A stretch of DNA of 64,000 nt, from the NCBI GenBank assembly GCA_965247425.1, contig OZ252023.1, positions 4,278,001 to 4,342,000 on the forward strand, read 5' to 3'. Positions 26,589-36,459 of this stretch are shown here, in pieces. The notes under the pieces are model-generated. The model was not told the DNA's origin. It did no database searches and worked only from the letters and a program-made list of their open reading frames with translations. Positions within the stretch are counted from its first letter, which is position 1. Each line of letters begins with the position of its first letter. Origin of the DNA: CAZOZZ01 sp965247425 (lineage in GTDB: Bacteria; Acidobacteriota; Terriglobia; 20CM-2-55-15). Both the position numbers and the translations under genes were made by a program.

Positions 26589-26706
26589 AGGAATACCTTC
26601 ACAAACTGGCCGCTATCGGGGCCCTCGAAATGCCTCCGATTCTGTCCGCTTTCTTGATAAGATTCGACAAATTTTCAAATAGCGGTTCATTTTCTTCGGA
26701 GGCACC

Positions 26707-27750
26707 ATGAGGCAAATTACTTCGTGTCTGCTGTTGCTTCTCCTCGTTGCGGTTCCAGCATTTGCTCAGAAAGTGGATGTGGGACGGGTTGCGCTTTCGA
26801 GTGAGGAGTGGGTTTCCACGTTTTCGATCATTGCCTTCGACCCGGCAACGAACGAACTCGGCGTCGGAGTGCAGTCGCGCGCCTTTGCTGCGGGGGCGAT
26901 CGTTCCTTATGCGAAGGCCGGTGTCGGCGCGGTTGCAACGCAAGCCGCCGCGAACCGGACCTATGGACCCAAGGCGATCGCCTTGCTGGAGCAGGGGCTC
27001 AGTCCCGAAGAGGTCATCAAGCGAATCACGGATGAAGATCCCGATCGGGACCGGCGTCAGGTGGCGGTCATCGATTCGCAGGGTCGATCGGCTGTCTACA
27101 CGGGAAGACACGTGATCGACCGTAATCACGATCCGAACGACAGGGTCCACTATGGCGGCTGGGCCGGTCATAGTGACGGGGAGAACTTTTCGGCGCAGGG
27201 CAACACCCTGGCGAGCGAGGAAGTGGTCCGCGCCATGGCCCGAGCCTACACCAACAGCCGGGGCGAAGAGATGTCCGAGCGTCTGATGGATGCGCTCGAG
27301 GCAGGACAGGCCGCCGGCGGCGACACCAGGGGCATGCAGGCCGCGGGCATTCTGGTCGTGACGCCGATCACCCAGCCGGGCAGGACGACGGATCGGTACA
27401 TGGACATCCGGGTGGACGATGCGGAGGATCCATTCAAGGAACTGAGGCGCGTCATGAACGTCCGGCTAAGCCGCCGCCATTCCGCCCGCGCCAATCAGTT
27501 AGTCGAGGAAGGCAAATTAGCTGAAGCTCTCGAGGAAGCGAAGAAGGCCGTCCAGATGCGTCCACGCAGCGAGCAGTTGCACTTTCGGCTGGCAGAGCTC
27601 TATGCCGACAGCGGCGAACTGCTGAACGCCCTGATGTCGCTCGCCGAGTCCATTCGGATTACGCCACGCCTGAAGGTGGATGCGGCGGAGAGCCCTTCCT
27701 TCCAGGCGCTCGAAGACATGGTGGAATTCCAACGCCTGGTGGGTTCGTAG
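26707..27750 (+). CDS. Secreted DUF1028 (Ntn-hydrolase-like) protein with C-terminal TPR
   Basis: A 347-residue protein with a signal peptide ending at AFA-Q (residue 20/21), a short pro-segment, and a DUF1028 domain beginning at TFSIIAFDPATNELGVGVQS (Thr38). Other family hallmarks are AGVGAVATQAAANRTYGP, RRQVAVIDSQGRSAVYTG and SAQGNTLAS. A tetratricopeptide-like tail (about 260-347) carries LAEALEEAKKAVQMRP. DUF1028 belongs to the N-terminal nucleophile hydrolase clan; Thr38 is the candidate nucleophile (inference). CGGAGG precedes the ATG. Its closest relative in the window is the gene at 40645-41415, which lacks the TPR tail. Confidence 0.92.
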   Translation: MRQITSCLLLLLLVAVPAFAQKVDVGRVALSSEEWVSTFSIIAFDPATNELGVGVQSRAFAAGAIVPYAKAGVGAVATQAAANRTYGPKAIALLEQGLSPEEVIKRITDEDPDRDRRQVAVIDSQGRSAVYTGRHVIDRNHDPNDRVHYGGWAGHSDGENFSAQGNTLASEEVVRAMARAYTNSRGEEMSERLMDALEAGQAAGGDTRGMQAAGILVVTPITQPGRTTDRYMDIRVDDAEDPFKELRRVMNVRLSRRHSARANQLVEEGKLAEALEEAKKAVQMRPRSEQLHFRLAELYADSGELLNALMSLAESIRITPRLKVDAAESPSFQALEDMVEFQRLVGS

Positions 27751-27755
27751 TCGAT

Positions 27756-29954
27756 CTAGTTGCGGAGCAGCTTTCGGTCGAAGAAATCGTCCATTGCCTT
27801 GAACGTCCGGACCCAGCGTTCGAACACCTGAAAATAGTGCGTGTCGTTGGGATAGACGATCAACTCGTACGGAACATCGTGGGCGCGAAGCAGTTGGACC
27901 AGCCCGACGGTCTGGTTGAAGTTTACGTTCCGATCGTCATCGCCGTGAAACAGGATCACCGGCGAACGCCAGATTTCGATCTCCGATACGGATGACGCTC
28001 GATACGACACGCTTTCCGGGTCGATCGAATCGCCCCAGAGGTGCAGCCCGCCGATGTCGGCTCCGGCCTTGAAGACGTCGGAGTTCCGGGAGAGTCCCTG
28101 GGCGGTCAGGATGCCTCCGTAGGACAGGCCCCATACCCCCAGTTGCTCAGGATCCACGTCAGGCCGATCTTTCAGCCAGAGTCCCGCGGCCAGGATATCC
28201 CCGTACTCGGAGTTGCCGCCGGCACCTCGCTCGGACACCTCGCGGAATTCGCGTCCGTAGCCGATGCCGCTTCGATAGTTCACCGACATCGCGATGTAGC
28301 CCTTGTTGGCGAAGTACTGGCTCATCGCATAAGCCAGGTGGTAGAAGCCGTGCGGCGCCTGGTAATGGTACCCGAGCAGTGTCTGCTGGCGTGACCCGCC
28401 GTGTATGAAGAGGAGGGCTGGGCGACGCTCGCCGGGTTCGAGGTCGGGTGGCAGGAACACCTGGGCATGAGAGCGCACTCCGTCGGCGGCCGTGATGACA
28501 ACGGCTTTCGGCTCGACGTGCTGGTCCATGGGGAACTCGGATGGGAGTTCGGGTCCGATGATGCGTGGTGCGCCGCCTTCGGCAGATACGAGGGCCACCG
28601 ACAACGGACGTCGCGGTCCGGCATGCATCACGGCGACTTGTCCTCCGGAGGAGAGGACCACGGGAAACGTTTCCAGGCCGGGTGCACGAGTGAGTTGCTC
28701 GGAGCGGCCGCCGGTCACCCGAACGCGCCACAGATTGCGCCGGTTGAGGTCGTCGATGTTCGAGGCGTAGTAGAGCCAGCGGCCATCCATGGAAAACGCC
28801 ACATGTTCGACGATGCCGTCGCCCGGGGTCAGCAGGACGGGTTCCGAGGGTGAATCCGAGACCGGTACGGAATAGTAGTGACGCCAACCGTCCGGCTCGG
28901 CGACAAAAATGACGTTTTCGCCTGCCCAGTAGAAGCGATCGTTATAAAGGGTGTAGCCACCGGGAGGGTTGTGCCACATCTCGTGTCCGGCACCGCTCTC
29001 GACGTCGGCGACCCATATGGCCTCGGTGTAGCCGCCCGAGAACTTCGCCTCGAGGAACCCGGCCGGAAGCGCTTCTGTCCCTTCCGGCCCCGGATGTTTG
29101 GCCCAGGAGCCGAACGGTAGCCCAGGCCGGCGCAGGAAGGCGATGCGGCTTCCGTCGGGTGACCACACCGGGTTGGAATCGTTGTCGACGCCCGGCGCCA
29201 TGTAGCGGATGCGCCGGCTCCGGGTATCGTAGATCCCGATAAAGGCGTGGTCGATGCGAACGCTGACGAAGGCGATCTTCTGCCCGTCGGGCGACCAGAC
29301 CGGGTTGCCGTTCACGCCGAAGTCACGGAACAGAAGCGGGGCGCCGGCATCCGGCCCTCGGCCCGGCACGCCGGGGTCAACGGGAGCACGGTGAATCTGG
29401 CCGTCCTCCACGTAGAGGACCCACCGCCCATCAGGAGAGAGTGCGAAGTTGCGCGCGTCGACGACTCGCCACGGCTCCCGGTCCCCACTCGTCGTGGCGG
29501 CCCACACTTCGTTCCTTCCACCGTCCGGATCGCTCGCCGGGTTTGCGATCCAATCCGGTGCAATCGGCCTGCGGCCGACGCCGGGTGCGTGCCCGCGGAT
29601 GAAGACAACGATAGAACCGTCATCGGAGATCTGCATCGGTCGCAGGTCGATGCCGTCATCCTCCTTCGTATCGGTGAGTCGTACCGGTGTGAAGTCCGGT
29701 GCCGCGGCCGTGTACACGTTCCGCATGCCACGCTCGTTTTCAATCCAGGCGATACGGTCCGCGGAACCCGCGGAAACGAGGTTGTAGGGAAAGGCAGGGC
29801 TGAGCACCTGCCCCACGCTAAAGCGCGCTTCGCGGGTCTGGGCATCGGCCACGCCGCTGGCCGACATCGTTACCGCGACGATCATGAGGCCCGACAGCAA
29901 CAGCCGACCCGCCGTGGCGCTTCTAAACGAGTACAAATCAAGTGGAGATGTCAT
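27756..29954 (-). CDS. Secreted S9 family prolyl oligopeptidase (DPP-IV-like)
   Basis: A 732-residue exported serine peptidase. A signal peptide ends near GVADAQ, then an N-terminal beta-propeller with WSPDG repeats (NPVWSPDGQKIAF, NPVWSPDGSRIAF), and a C-terminal alpha/beta-hydrolase domain. The catalytic triad is readable as Ser611 in GLSYGG, Asp674 in HGDDDRNV and His706 in NDTHYF. It should cleave short peptides, typically after Pro or Ala, in the periplasm or outside the cell. It begins 16 bases after the stop of the DUF1028 gene upstream, so the two are co-transcribed. It is convergent with the plus-strand DUF1028 gene. Confidence 0.95.
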   Translation of the reverse strand: MTSPLDLYSFRSATAGRLLLSGLMIVAVTMSASGVADAQTREARFSVGQVLSPAFPYNLVSAGSADRIAWIENERGMRNVYTAAAPDFTPVRLTDTKEDDGIDLRPMQISDDGSIVVFIRGHAPGVGRRPIAPDWIANPASDPDGGRNEVWAATTSGDREPWRVVDARNFALSPDGRWVLYVEDGQIHRAPVDPGVPGRGPDAGAPLLFRDFGVNGNPVWSPDGQKIAFVSVRIDHAFIGIYDTRSRRIRYMAPGVDNDSNPVWSPDGSRIAFLRRPGLPFGSWAKHPGPEGTEALPAGFLEAKFSGGYTEAIWVADVESGAGHEMWHNPPGGYTLYNDRFYWAGENVIFVAEPDGWRHYYSVPVSDSPSEPVLLTPGDGIVEHVAFSMDGRWLYYASNIDDLNRRNLWRVRVTGGRSEQLTRAPGLETFPVVLSSGGQVAVMHAGPRRPLSVALVSAEGGAPRIIGPELPSEFPMDQHVEPKAVVITAADGVRSHAQVFLPPDLEPGERRPALLFIHGGSRQQTLLGYHYQAPHGFYHLAYAMSQYFANKGYIAMSVNYRSGIGYGREFREVSERGAGGNSEYGDILAAGLWLKDRPDVDPEQLGVWGLSYGGILTAQGLSRNSDVFKAGADIGGLHLWGDSIDPESVSYRASSVSEIEIWRSPVILFHGDDDRNVNFNQTVGLVQLLRAHDVPYELIVYPNDTHYFQVFERWVRTFKAMDDFFDRKLLRN

Positions 29955-29970
29955 GACCTTACTCCCTCGA

Positions 29971-30954
29971 TCACGAACCGACGATGCTCAGGAAATCCGG
30001 ATCGGTTCTTATCGATTCGAAATTGCTGTTTCGCGGAAGCCGTCGTTTATTTGCCGGGTTCAGCTCGACTGCCTTACGGATAGCTTCCAACGCATCGGAC
30101 TTGCGGTCCAGTTGGAGATACATGCTGGCGAGGGCGACCCAGATGTTGTCTTTCATCGGCAGTTCGTCTCGCAACTCCAACACCATTTGAAGTCCCTTCT
30201 GCCGATCGCCGTCATTGAACGTGGTGTTGGCACGCCTCAACTGGTCGCGGGATCGCGCGATCTTCAGAAGTCGCCGCAGTTCGACCAGTGGCGCCGGATG
30301 GTCGTCTACCCGGACGTCGATGACCTTGTCGGAGTACTGTCCGGCGCCGCCGAGTGGCCTGACGATCACCAATGACGCTCCCTGTACGCCGCGGACATCT
30401 CCGCCTGCTGCCTGTGCCGCGTCCAGCGCGGCGAGCAGGCGCTCGGCAAGAGGCTGTCCTTTGGTTGCCTCGAACGTCCTGGCCAGACCTTCGACGACTT
30501 CGGGTCCGGCCAACGTGTTGCCTTGCGCACAATAGTTTTCACCACACTTGTGACCTTTCCAGTCGCTGGCACCGGATCCGGTATGCGCGGCGGTCCGACC
30601 CTGGATGTCGATGACCGCAACCTGGCGACGGGCACTCATGTCGTCGCTCTTTACTAATCTGTCCAGGGCTTCCTCTGGTGACAGCCCCGCTGCCAGGAGT
30701 TCCAGGCCGACCTGCCCGTAGTAGGGATTCGAGGACGCCTGGTGCGCGAAGACCGCCAGACCACCCCGGGCAGTCCAAGTCCTGTTGCCGACGGCAAAGG
30801 CTCTGCTTTGAACCCCCATCCCCAACTCCCCGGTGTCGGGATCGCGCGCGACGATGGAGTAAGTCCCGGTGTAATCCGGATCGAAATCCTGTCCAAATGC
30901 AATGGGCTGGAAGGCAAAGACACACGCGAGCATCGAAACTGTGATTCGAAACAT
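29971..30954 (-). CDS. Secreted DUF1028 (Ntn-hydrolase-like) protein with C-terminal TPR
   Basis: A 327-residue protein. A signal peptide ends near AFGQ, and a ten-residue acidic pro-segment (DFDPDYTG) precedes TYSIVARDPDTGELGMGVQS (Thr31). The domain continues with RRQVAVIDIQGRTAAHTG, ENYCAQGNTLAGPEVV and AAGGDVRGVQGASLVIV, followed by a TPR-like helical tail (about 235-327). It is more divergent from the other four family members here; its central region resembles the most widespread DUF1028 type, including the GHKCGENYCAQGN pair of cysteines. Encoded between two S9 peptidases on the same strand (96 bases after one, 16 before the other). Confidence 0.92.
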   Translation of the reverse strand: MFRITVSMLACVFAFQPIAFGQDFDPDYTGTYSIVARDPDTGELGMGVQSRAFAVGNRTWTARGGLAVFAHQASSNPYYGQVGLELLAAGLSPEEALDRLVKSDDMSARRQVAVIDIQGRTAAHTGSGASDWKGHKCGENYCAQGNTLAGPEVVEGLARTFEATKGQPLAERLLAALDAAQAAGGDVRGVQGASLVIVRPLGGAGQYSDKVIDVRVDDHPAPLVELRRLLKIARSRDQLRRANTTFNDGDRQKGLQMVLELRDELPMKDNIWVALASMYLQLDRKSDALEAIRKAVELNPANKRRLPRNSNFESIRTDPDFLSIVGS

Positions 30955-31050
30955 GGGGCACCCCCGATCGGCGGACTTTGCTGTGCGCCGACAGATAGTC
31001 GGTCGAGTTGTCGTTCAAACGCCAGTGAATGTGGCGTAAGCATAAAGTGA

Positions 31051-33042
31051 TTAGTTATCCTCCGACGGTGGGTTTGTGTTGGTGTACTTGTCAAACCACG
31101 CCAGGATTCGATCGATGCGGTCGATGTAGTGGGCCGGCTTTCCGTTCTGGAAATGACCGTGGTTTTCGCCGGGGTATCGCACCAGTTGGGTCTCCACGTC
31201 GTGGCGCTTGAGGGCCCGGAACATCTGCTCCACCTGATCGGCGGGGGTACGCTCGTCCGCCTCGCCCTGGATGAACAGAGCTGGTGTCGTCACGTTCCGG
31301 GCGTGTTTCAGCGGTGAACGGTCCCACATGAGATCGTGGACTTCCCACGGTGAGCCGCCCCACGCCACTTCGTGATTGTAGGCGGTGTCGTAGGTTCCCC
31401 AGAAGCTGATCCAGTTCGAGATGATGCACTCGGGTGCAGCGGCCGCGAACCGGTCCGTCCGGGTGATCGTCAAACTCGTCATGAAGCCGCCGTAACTACA
31501 GCCGTAGATGGCCATGCGGTCGGTGTCGATCCAATCATGCGCCCCAAGGGCGGTGTCGAGGCCTTTCATGATGTCGCCATAATCCCTGCCGCCCCAGTCC
31601 TGATCGTTCCCTCGAACGAAGGTTTGCCCGTAGCCGGAGCTTCCGCGCGGGTTGACGTAGACCATGGCGTACCCGCGAGCCGTCATGACCTGGACTTCAT
31701 GATCGAACTCGATGCCGTACATTCCCGCGGGTCCACCATGGATTCGCAGAATGAGAGGGTATTCCCTCCCTTCTTCGAATCCGAGTGGCTTGACGAACCA
31801 ACCCTGGATGTCCCAACCATCGTCGGCTTTAAACCAGAACTCTTCGGCATGGACCATGGTGCGGGTCCGGATCAACTCCCGGTTGAAGTCCGTGATCCGC
31901 CGGAATCGACGGCGCTCGTTCTCCTGGGTAATGTACATGTCCCCGGGATGCCCGAAACCTCCCTGTATGTCCACCCAATCGCCGGCATCGGAAAAGCTGA
32001 ACGAGTTGATCTGTCTCTGTTCCCCGTCGGCCACTTCGACGACCCGTGCCGCCGGGTCGAGCTTGAAGAGCGGCGTCGCACCCTTCATGCGGGCGGTGAA
32101 GAAAATGCCCTTGTCCACCCACACGAACCCTCCGATCCGTTCATCGAAAGACTCGGTCAGATTGACGGCCGTGCCACCCTCGATCGGCGTCATCCAGATA
32201 TCACTCTGACCCGTGCGCGTTAACGCGCCGGTGAAGGCGATCGATCTTCCATCAGGCGAAAAGGCGGGGTTACCGTCCGCTCCTTCGTGAGATGAAACCC
32301 GACGCGGTTCTCCACCGGCTGAGGGAATGATAAACACGTCGGTGTTGCGGCTGCCCTCGAAGGCCCGGCCCGTGCGATCGGAAACGAACGCGATCCATTC
32401 TCCATCCGGAGACCAGGCCGGCGCGGTATCGTCGTCTTCACCGTCGGTGATCTGTGTCGACGCTCCGGTCGTTCGCTCAACAACGAACACGTGCGAGCGC
32501 TGATCTCCGAGAAAGCCCCGCCGATCCTGGTCGTAGCGTGCGGTCGAAATCACGACGACGCCCGCCAGTGGATCGTCGGGATCCTGCTCACCGCCTGTCC
32601 GGGAGACAACCGCGAACCGACTACCGTCTGGCGACCAGACAAAATCCCCCACGCCGTTTTCGAAGTTCGTGACCACACTGGCCTCACCCCCTGCGGCAGG
32701 CATCACGTAAATCTGGGAGCTCTCGTTCTCGGCCCGGCTCGTAACGAACGCCAGTTGCTTCCCATCGGGCGACCATCGCGGACGCGTCTCGCTCCGGGAC
32801 CCGGTGGTGAACGGATAGGGTTCGCTCTTCCCGTCGGCAGCCACCAACCATACATGTGACATGTTGCGCTGCTCGTCCCTGTCCGCACGTGTGACCACGA
32901 AGGCGATCGTTTGACCATCGGGAGCGAACTGGACGTCGGAGAGACGGTCCAGGCGGTACCAGTCGTCAAGCTGCATTCCCTGAGAAAATGCCGTTACTGT
33001 CAAACAGACCATCAAAACGAAAGAAAACAGAACTCGTTTCAC
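31051..33042 (-). CDS. Secreted S9 family peptidase (acylaminoacyl-peptidase-like)
   Basis: A 663-residue exported serine peptidase. After the signal peptide (cleavage near TAFSQ) comes a TolB-like propeller with many WSPDG/FSPDG blades, then an alpha/beta-hydrolase with Ser516 in GCSYGG, Asp596 in GEADERTP and His628 in GENHGHF. This matches the acylaminoacyl-peptidase subgroup. The GTG start has GGAGGG upstream. The C terminus carries an unusual extension KYTNTNPPSEDN after the last helix; a nearly identical tail ends the broken ankyrin frame at 19043. It lies downstream of an Oar receptor and is separated from it by a terminator-like hairpin. Confidence 0.95.
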   Translation of the reverse strand: MKRVLFSFVLMVCLTVTAFSQGMQLDDWYRLDRLSDVQFAPDGQTIAFVVTRADRDEQRNMSHVWLVAADGKSEPYPFTTGSRSETRPRWSPDGKQLAFVTSRAENESSQIYVMPAAGGEASVVTNFENGVGDFVWSPDGSRFAVVSRTGGEQDPDDPLAGVVVISTARYDQDRRGFLGDQRSHVFVVERTTGASTQITDGEDDDTAPAWSPDGEWIAFVSDRTGRAFEGSRNTDVFIIPSAGGEPRRVSSHEGADGNPAFSPDGRSIAFTGALTRTGQSDIWMTPIEGGTAVNLTESFDERIGGFVWVDKGIFFTARMKGATPLFKLDPAARVVEVADGEQRQINSFSFSDAGDWVDIQGGFGHPGDMYITQENERRRFRRITDFNRELIRTRTMVHAEEFWFKADDGWDIQGWFVKPLGFEEGREYPLILRIHGGPAGMYGIEFDHEVQVMTARGYAMVYVNPRGSSGYGQTFVRGNDQDWGGRDYGDIMKGLDTALGAHDWIDTDRMAIYGCSYGGFMTSLTITRTDRFAAAAPECIISNWISFWGTYDTAYNHEVAWGGSPWEVHDLMWDRSPLKHARNVTTPALFIQGEADERTPADQVEQMFRALKRHDVETQLVRYPGENHGHFQNGKPAHYIDRIDRILAWFDKYTNTNPPSEDN

Positions 33043-33062
33043 GGTGCAGCCCTCCTATACCG

Positions 33063-33090
33063 AAAAAGGGGCGGCCCGAACGGCCGCCCC
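33063..33090 (-). terminator. Rho-independent terminator after the Oar receptor gene
   Basis: On the minus strand a nine-base-pair perfect GC stem (GGGGCGGCC/GGCCGCCCC) with a five-base loop is followed by TTTTT. It lies 35 bases beyond the receptor stop and 20 bases before the S9 peptidase GTG, so it may terminate or only attenuate read-through. A smaller hairpin GCGGGT/ACCCGC lies at 33097-33112. Confidence 0.85.
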
Positions 33091-33124
33091 ACAAACGCGG
33101 GTTTTCACCCGCACTGTCGCTGTC

Positions 33125-35989
33125 TCAGAACCTCCAACGCGCCGCCAATCGGAAGATCCGCCCGGGAATGATCGGACTCGCCGAAGTCGCACCCGTACCG
33201 GCAGACCTCACAAGACCGAATCTCGGACCGTTCCGCGTCTCGACCGCAAGGACGGTACTGATATTGAGGGTGTTGAAAAAGTCGATCATCGCTTCGATCG
33301 AGTGACGATCGTTGATCTGGAACGTCTTCGAGACACGGTTGTCCCACAGGTTCACCCGGCCGAGGCGGCCGGCTTGCTCTTCGACCGGAATGACGACCGT
33401 GGAGCCCAGCGCATTCTGCATCAGCGCTTCCCGGCCATAGTAATCGCCGCCCTGCGATCGGAAAGTAGTGGAGAACATCACGCCGTAGGGCAGGTCGTAC
33501 TGCCCGCTGACCTTCACCGAGTTATACCACTGCGGAAGGTTGAAGGTGTAGAGCAGGTCGTTCGGGTTTTGCGGGATGAGACCACAGCCGCGACTACGGC
33601 GGTCCGAACAACGGATCTTGGCAAAGTCCGACTGGTAGCTGGCCAGTATCGACCAGCCGTCCGCGTGCCGCTTGTTGAACGTCATCTCATAAGACGTGTA
33701 CAGGTCTTTGGCCTCATCATCGCCAACCACGGCAAAGAGTTCGTTGACATCGGCGAAGGTCGGCCAGCTCCTCGGAACCGACCACGCCTGCATCTGTCCG
33801 TCATCGGCAGTCCCCTCGATATTATCCCGGCCGGGGTCCACCGCGTACCGAACGTCCGTATAGGCTTCGTAAGGCCGGGCCAGATCCTTGACCTGCCACC
33901 CGCCGAAGTCCTGTTTTCGGACGATATTGAACCGCAACGTCATATCGCGGTTGAAACCCAGCTCGATTCCCGCCGTGTACTCCTCCATAATGGGAAGATC
34001 CACGTTCGGATCGATCCGCTGGATTCCGCCGCCGCCTCCTGAGACCGACTGCAGATCCGCCGGGTTCGGAACGTAGGGAATGCTGCCGTCCCAAGCGTAC
34101 TGCCATCTCGTCCTCCCGGCCGGGTTCACGTGAGTGGCATTGGGAGCGGGAGTGGTTCGGCTTCCGGAACCGCCTCCGGCGTACCGGCCGTAGCTGGCCT
34201 TCAGCGCCACCTTGCCTTCACCGGTCACGTCGTAGACCATCGAAAATCGCGGCACGACGGAGTTGTACACCGGTAAATCCCGTTTTTCCGGAAAGAGGTT
34301 CTTGGTGGCGAACGGGCCGTCTCCCGGGTTGCCCTGCTCCGGCAGGTAAGACGAATAATGGTCCCACCGAATTCCGAAGTTCAGCGTCAGGTGGTTGTTC
34401 ACCGTGAGCTTGTCATTGATGTACCACGACTTGTAGTTCTGGACACTTTCCTCGTTGTTCGGATAGTCGTACACCCGGACCCGATTCGGCCGCTCGAAGA
34501 AAGTCGCGTCGCCCGGCTGGCTGCGGTAGTGGTACTCCTGTTGGTTCGGGAATCCGAAATTCAGGCGATAGGCCTTGCTCCACCAGTTCAGCGTACCGGT
34601 CTTGATCTCGTTGTTGCGCCCGCCGATTTCGCCGAACCAGCTGAAGTTGGCGTCATACTGCCAGCGAATCGGACGCAGGTAACGCACGTTCCAGGAGCCA
34701 CGTGTCTCCCCGGTCGCACGGTCGAACTGCCGGATGTCGGTCGTGTGCGATCGGCTCGGCCAGTAGTAGCCGCCCCGGCTCAGCGCCACGTCCAGAGACA
34801 TCGTCGGGCTGATGATGTTGGTCAATTTCAGGGTCGGACCGGTACCCGTGTAGGAGAGCTGATCGTGCGTGGCTTCGGCCGGAACAGCCGAACCGGCATT
34901 GCGGTAGGGCTGCCACTTCCGGCCAAATGATCCGTGGCTTTCCAGCTTCATGCTGTCGGTCAGTTGGTAGGTAAACTTTGCAGTCAAAGTCTTCAGGCTG
35001 GTGAAGAAAGTCTGCGGTTCGCCTGTCGCCTGCGAAATGAAACCGGGAATCAGCAGTCCCGAGTACATGTCACCCCACGAGGCGTAGAACCAGAATTTGT
35101 CGCGTACGATTGGACCGCCGATGTCGAAGTTGAACTCGTTGAAGCGCGTGAACTTGTTGCTCGACGGCTGGAAGCCCTGGGCCAACAGGTCCTCGCCGAT
35201 GTTGTCGCTCTGGAAACTGTCGTCCTCCCAGTCCATGTAGGCGGTCCCGTGAAAATCGTTGCTGCCCGACTTGATCACGAAGCTCAGCGTCGAACCGGGA
35301 TTCATCGCTTCGGCGCCTTTTGCCGCGGACGTGATCTGGACTTCCTCGAACGCGGCGTAGTCGCCAAAGGTCTGATCCCACACCATGCCGTCGTACATCA
35401 CGACGTCGCCATCTCTTCGCCCATACGAGCGGGAACCGACTCCGGCCGGACCTCCCTTCGTATTTCCACCGACGTCATACTGTCGATTGACCATTCCCGG
35501 GATCATCGCCGTCAGACCGCGTATGGCGCGGCCGTAGGGAAGATCCTCCAGACCCTGCTTGCCCCAGTTGATGGACTTTGCAGCATCCTGCAGGTCGATC
35601 GTCGGTGTCTCGCTGACAACGGTGATGGTTTCCGCAACCGTCGCCACTTCAAGCGTCCCGTTAATCGTCATTGTGGTTCCGACCGGCACGACGACTTCTT
35701 CGATATTCAGGGTAGCGAAACCCGGAAGAACGAACGTGACGGTGTAGGTACCTGGGGGCAGCAGCGGAAACCGATAGGCTCCCGATTCGTTGGTGATCGC
35801 CATTCGTGTGCCTTCGATCATGGCCGAACTGCTGACTGTCACCTCCACTCCCGGGATCAAAGCGCCGGAAGCGTCCATGGACGTTCCATTGATGCCCCCG
35901 GTCAAGGCTTGTGGAAAAGCCGGCGCGGCCAGAGCAAGCACCAGAATAGAGGCGGCAATGAGCGATAGTCTTCCGTTAGAAAACTTCAT
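33125..35989 (-). CDS. Oar-like TonB-dependent receptor with carboxypeptidase-regulatory domain
   Basis: A 954-residue outer-membrane receptor. The signal peptide ends at PAFPQ, followed by a carboxypeptidase-regulatory domain (about 30-115, with GAYRFPLLPPGTYTVTFVLPGF). A plug contains GDVVMYDGMVWDQTFGDYAAFEE and the STLSFVIKSGSNDFHGTAY segment that marks the plug/barrel border. A large barrel ends in a terminal Phe (LAARWRF). GGAGGG precedes the ATG at 35989; the longer frame adds 20 residues of poor quality. As first gene of the strand run it may import peptides for the S9/DUF1028 enzymes encoded after it (inference from order). Confidence 0.93.
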   Translation of the reverse strand: MKFSNGRLSLIAASILVLALAAPAFPQALTGGINGTSMDASGALIPGVEVTVSSSAMIEGTRMAITNESGAYRFPLLPPGTYTVTFVLPGFATLNIEEVVVPVGTTMTINGTLEVATVAETITVVSETPTIDLQDAAKSINWGKQGLEDLPYGRAIRGLTAMIPGMVNRQYDVGGNTKGGPAGVGSRSYGRRDGDVVMYDGMVWDQTFGDYAAFEEVQITSAAKGAEAMNPGSTLSFVIKSGSNDFHGTAYMDWEDDSFQSDNIGEDLLAQGFQPSSNKFTRFNEFNFDIGGPIVRDKFWFYASWGDMYSGLLIPGFISQATGEPQTFFTSLKTLTAKFTYQLTDSMKLESHGSFGRKWQPYRNAGSAVPAEATHDQLSYTGTGPTLKLTNIISPTMSLDVALSRGGYYWPSRSHTTDIRQFDRATGETRGSWNVRYLRPIRWQYDANFSWFGEIGGRNNEIKTGTLNWWSKAYRLNFGFPNQQEYHYRSQPGDATFFERPNRVRVYDYPNNEESVQNYKSWYINDKLTVNNHLTLNFGIRWDHYSSYLPEQGNPGDGPFATKNLFPEKRDLPVYNSVVPRFSMVYDVTGEGKVALKASYGRYAGGGSGSRTTPAPNATHVNPAGRTRWQYAWDGSIPYVPNPADLQSVSGGGGGIQRIDPNVDLPIMEEYTAGIELGFNRDMTLRFNIVRKQDFGGWQVKDLARPYEAYTDVRYAVDPGRDNIEGTADDGQMQAWSVPRSWPTFADVNELFAVVGDDEAKDLYTSYEMTFNKRHADGWSILASYQSDFAKIRCSDRRSRGCGLIPQNPNDLLYTFNLPQWYNSVKVSGQYDLPYGVMFSTTFRSQGGDYYGREALMQNALGSTVVIPVEEQAGRLGRVNLWDNRVSKTFQINDRHSIEAMIDFFNTLNISTVLAVETRNGPRFGLVRSAGTGATSASPIIPGRIFRLAARWRF

Positions 35990-36170
35990 AGACCCTCCAT
36001 CATGGCTCGAACTGATGCCTCTCCTGTCATCAGTCGAACCAACATTCATTGCCCGAACGTCATATTTCGGGGTCCCAGCTTCGGGAACTACCCTTCGGCG
36101 TTGGAAGTGATGCTACAGGTCGGCGCCGAAGCTGGAATTGGAAAACGTTTGAGTCGATATAGCTGCGCGT

Positions 36171-36200
36171 ATTTTGGCCATATGGCATCCGGCTTGTCAA
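36171..36200 (-). promoter_or_regulatory. Candidate sigma-70-type promoter for the Oar receptor
   Basis: On the minus strand a perfect TTGACA (36200-36195) is followed by an 18-base spacer and CAAAAT (36176-36171), in the AT-rich spacer about 180 bases before the receptor start. The -10 matches only four of six consensus bases. Confidence 0.45.
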
Positions 36201-36429
36201 CTTTTTTAATGCAATAGGCATACGTTCCATACCGCTCTTTCAACTATCTGATTTACAGGCATTTAATCCAGACATGAAGCCGGCGACAAGCCTTCCCGTC
36301 CAGAACAATGCGTCGCAGGTTAAAGCTTTAACAATCCTGCAATATACCCATTTCTTGGCCTCTCATTCGAAGGCTCTGGCCGGTCGGTAAATCGTTTCTT
36401 GTAGCTCGAAATTCAGCGTGCGGGTTTGA

Positions 36430-36459
36430 TTGACCGGTTGCAGTCAGGGAACCTATAAT
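36430..36459 (+). promoter_or_regulatory. Candidate sigma-70-type promoter for the S9 peptidase
   Basis: TTGACC (36430-36435), an 18-base spacer and a perfect TATAAT (36454-36459). The implied leader before the peptidase ATG is about 185 bases long. Confidence 0.55.
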
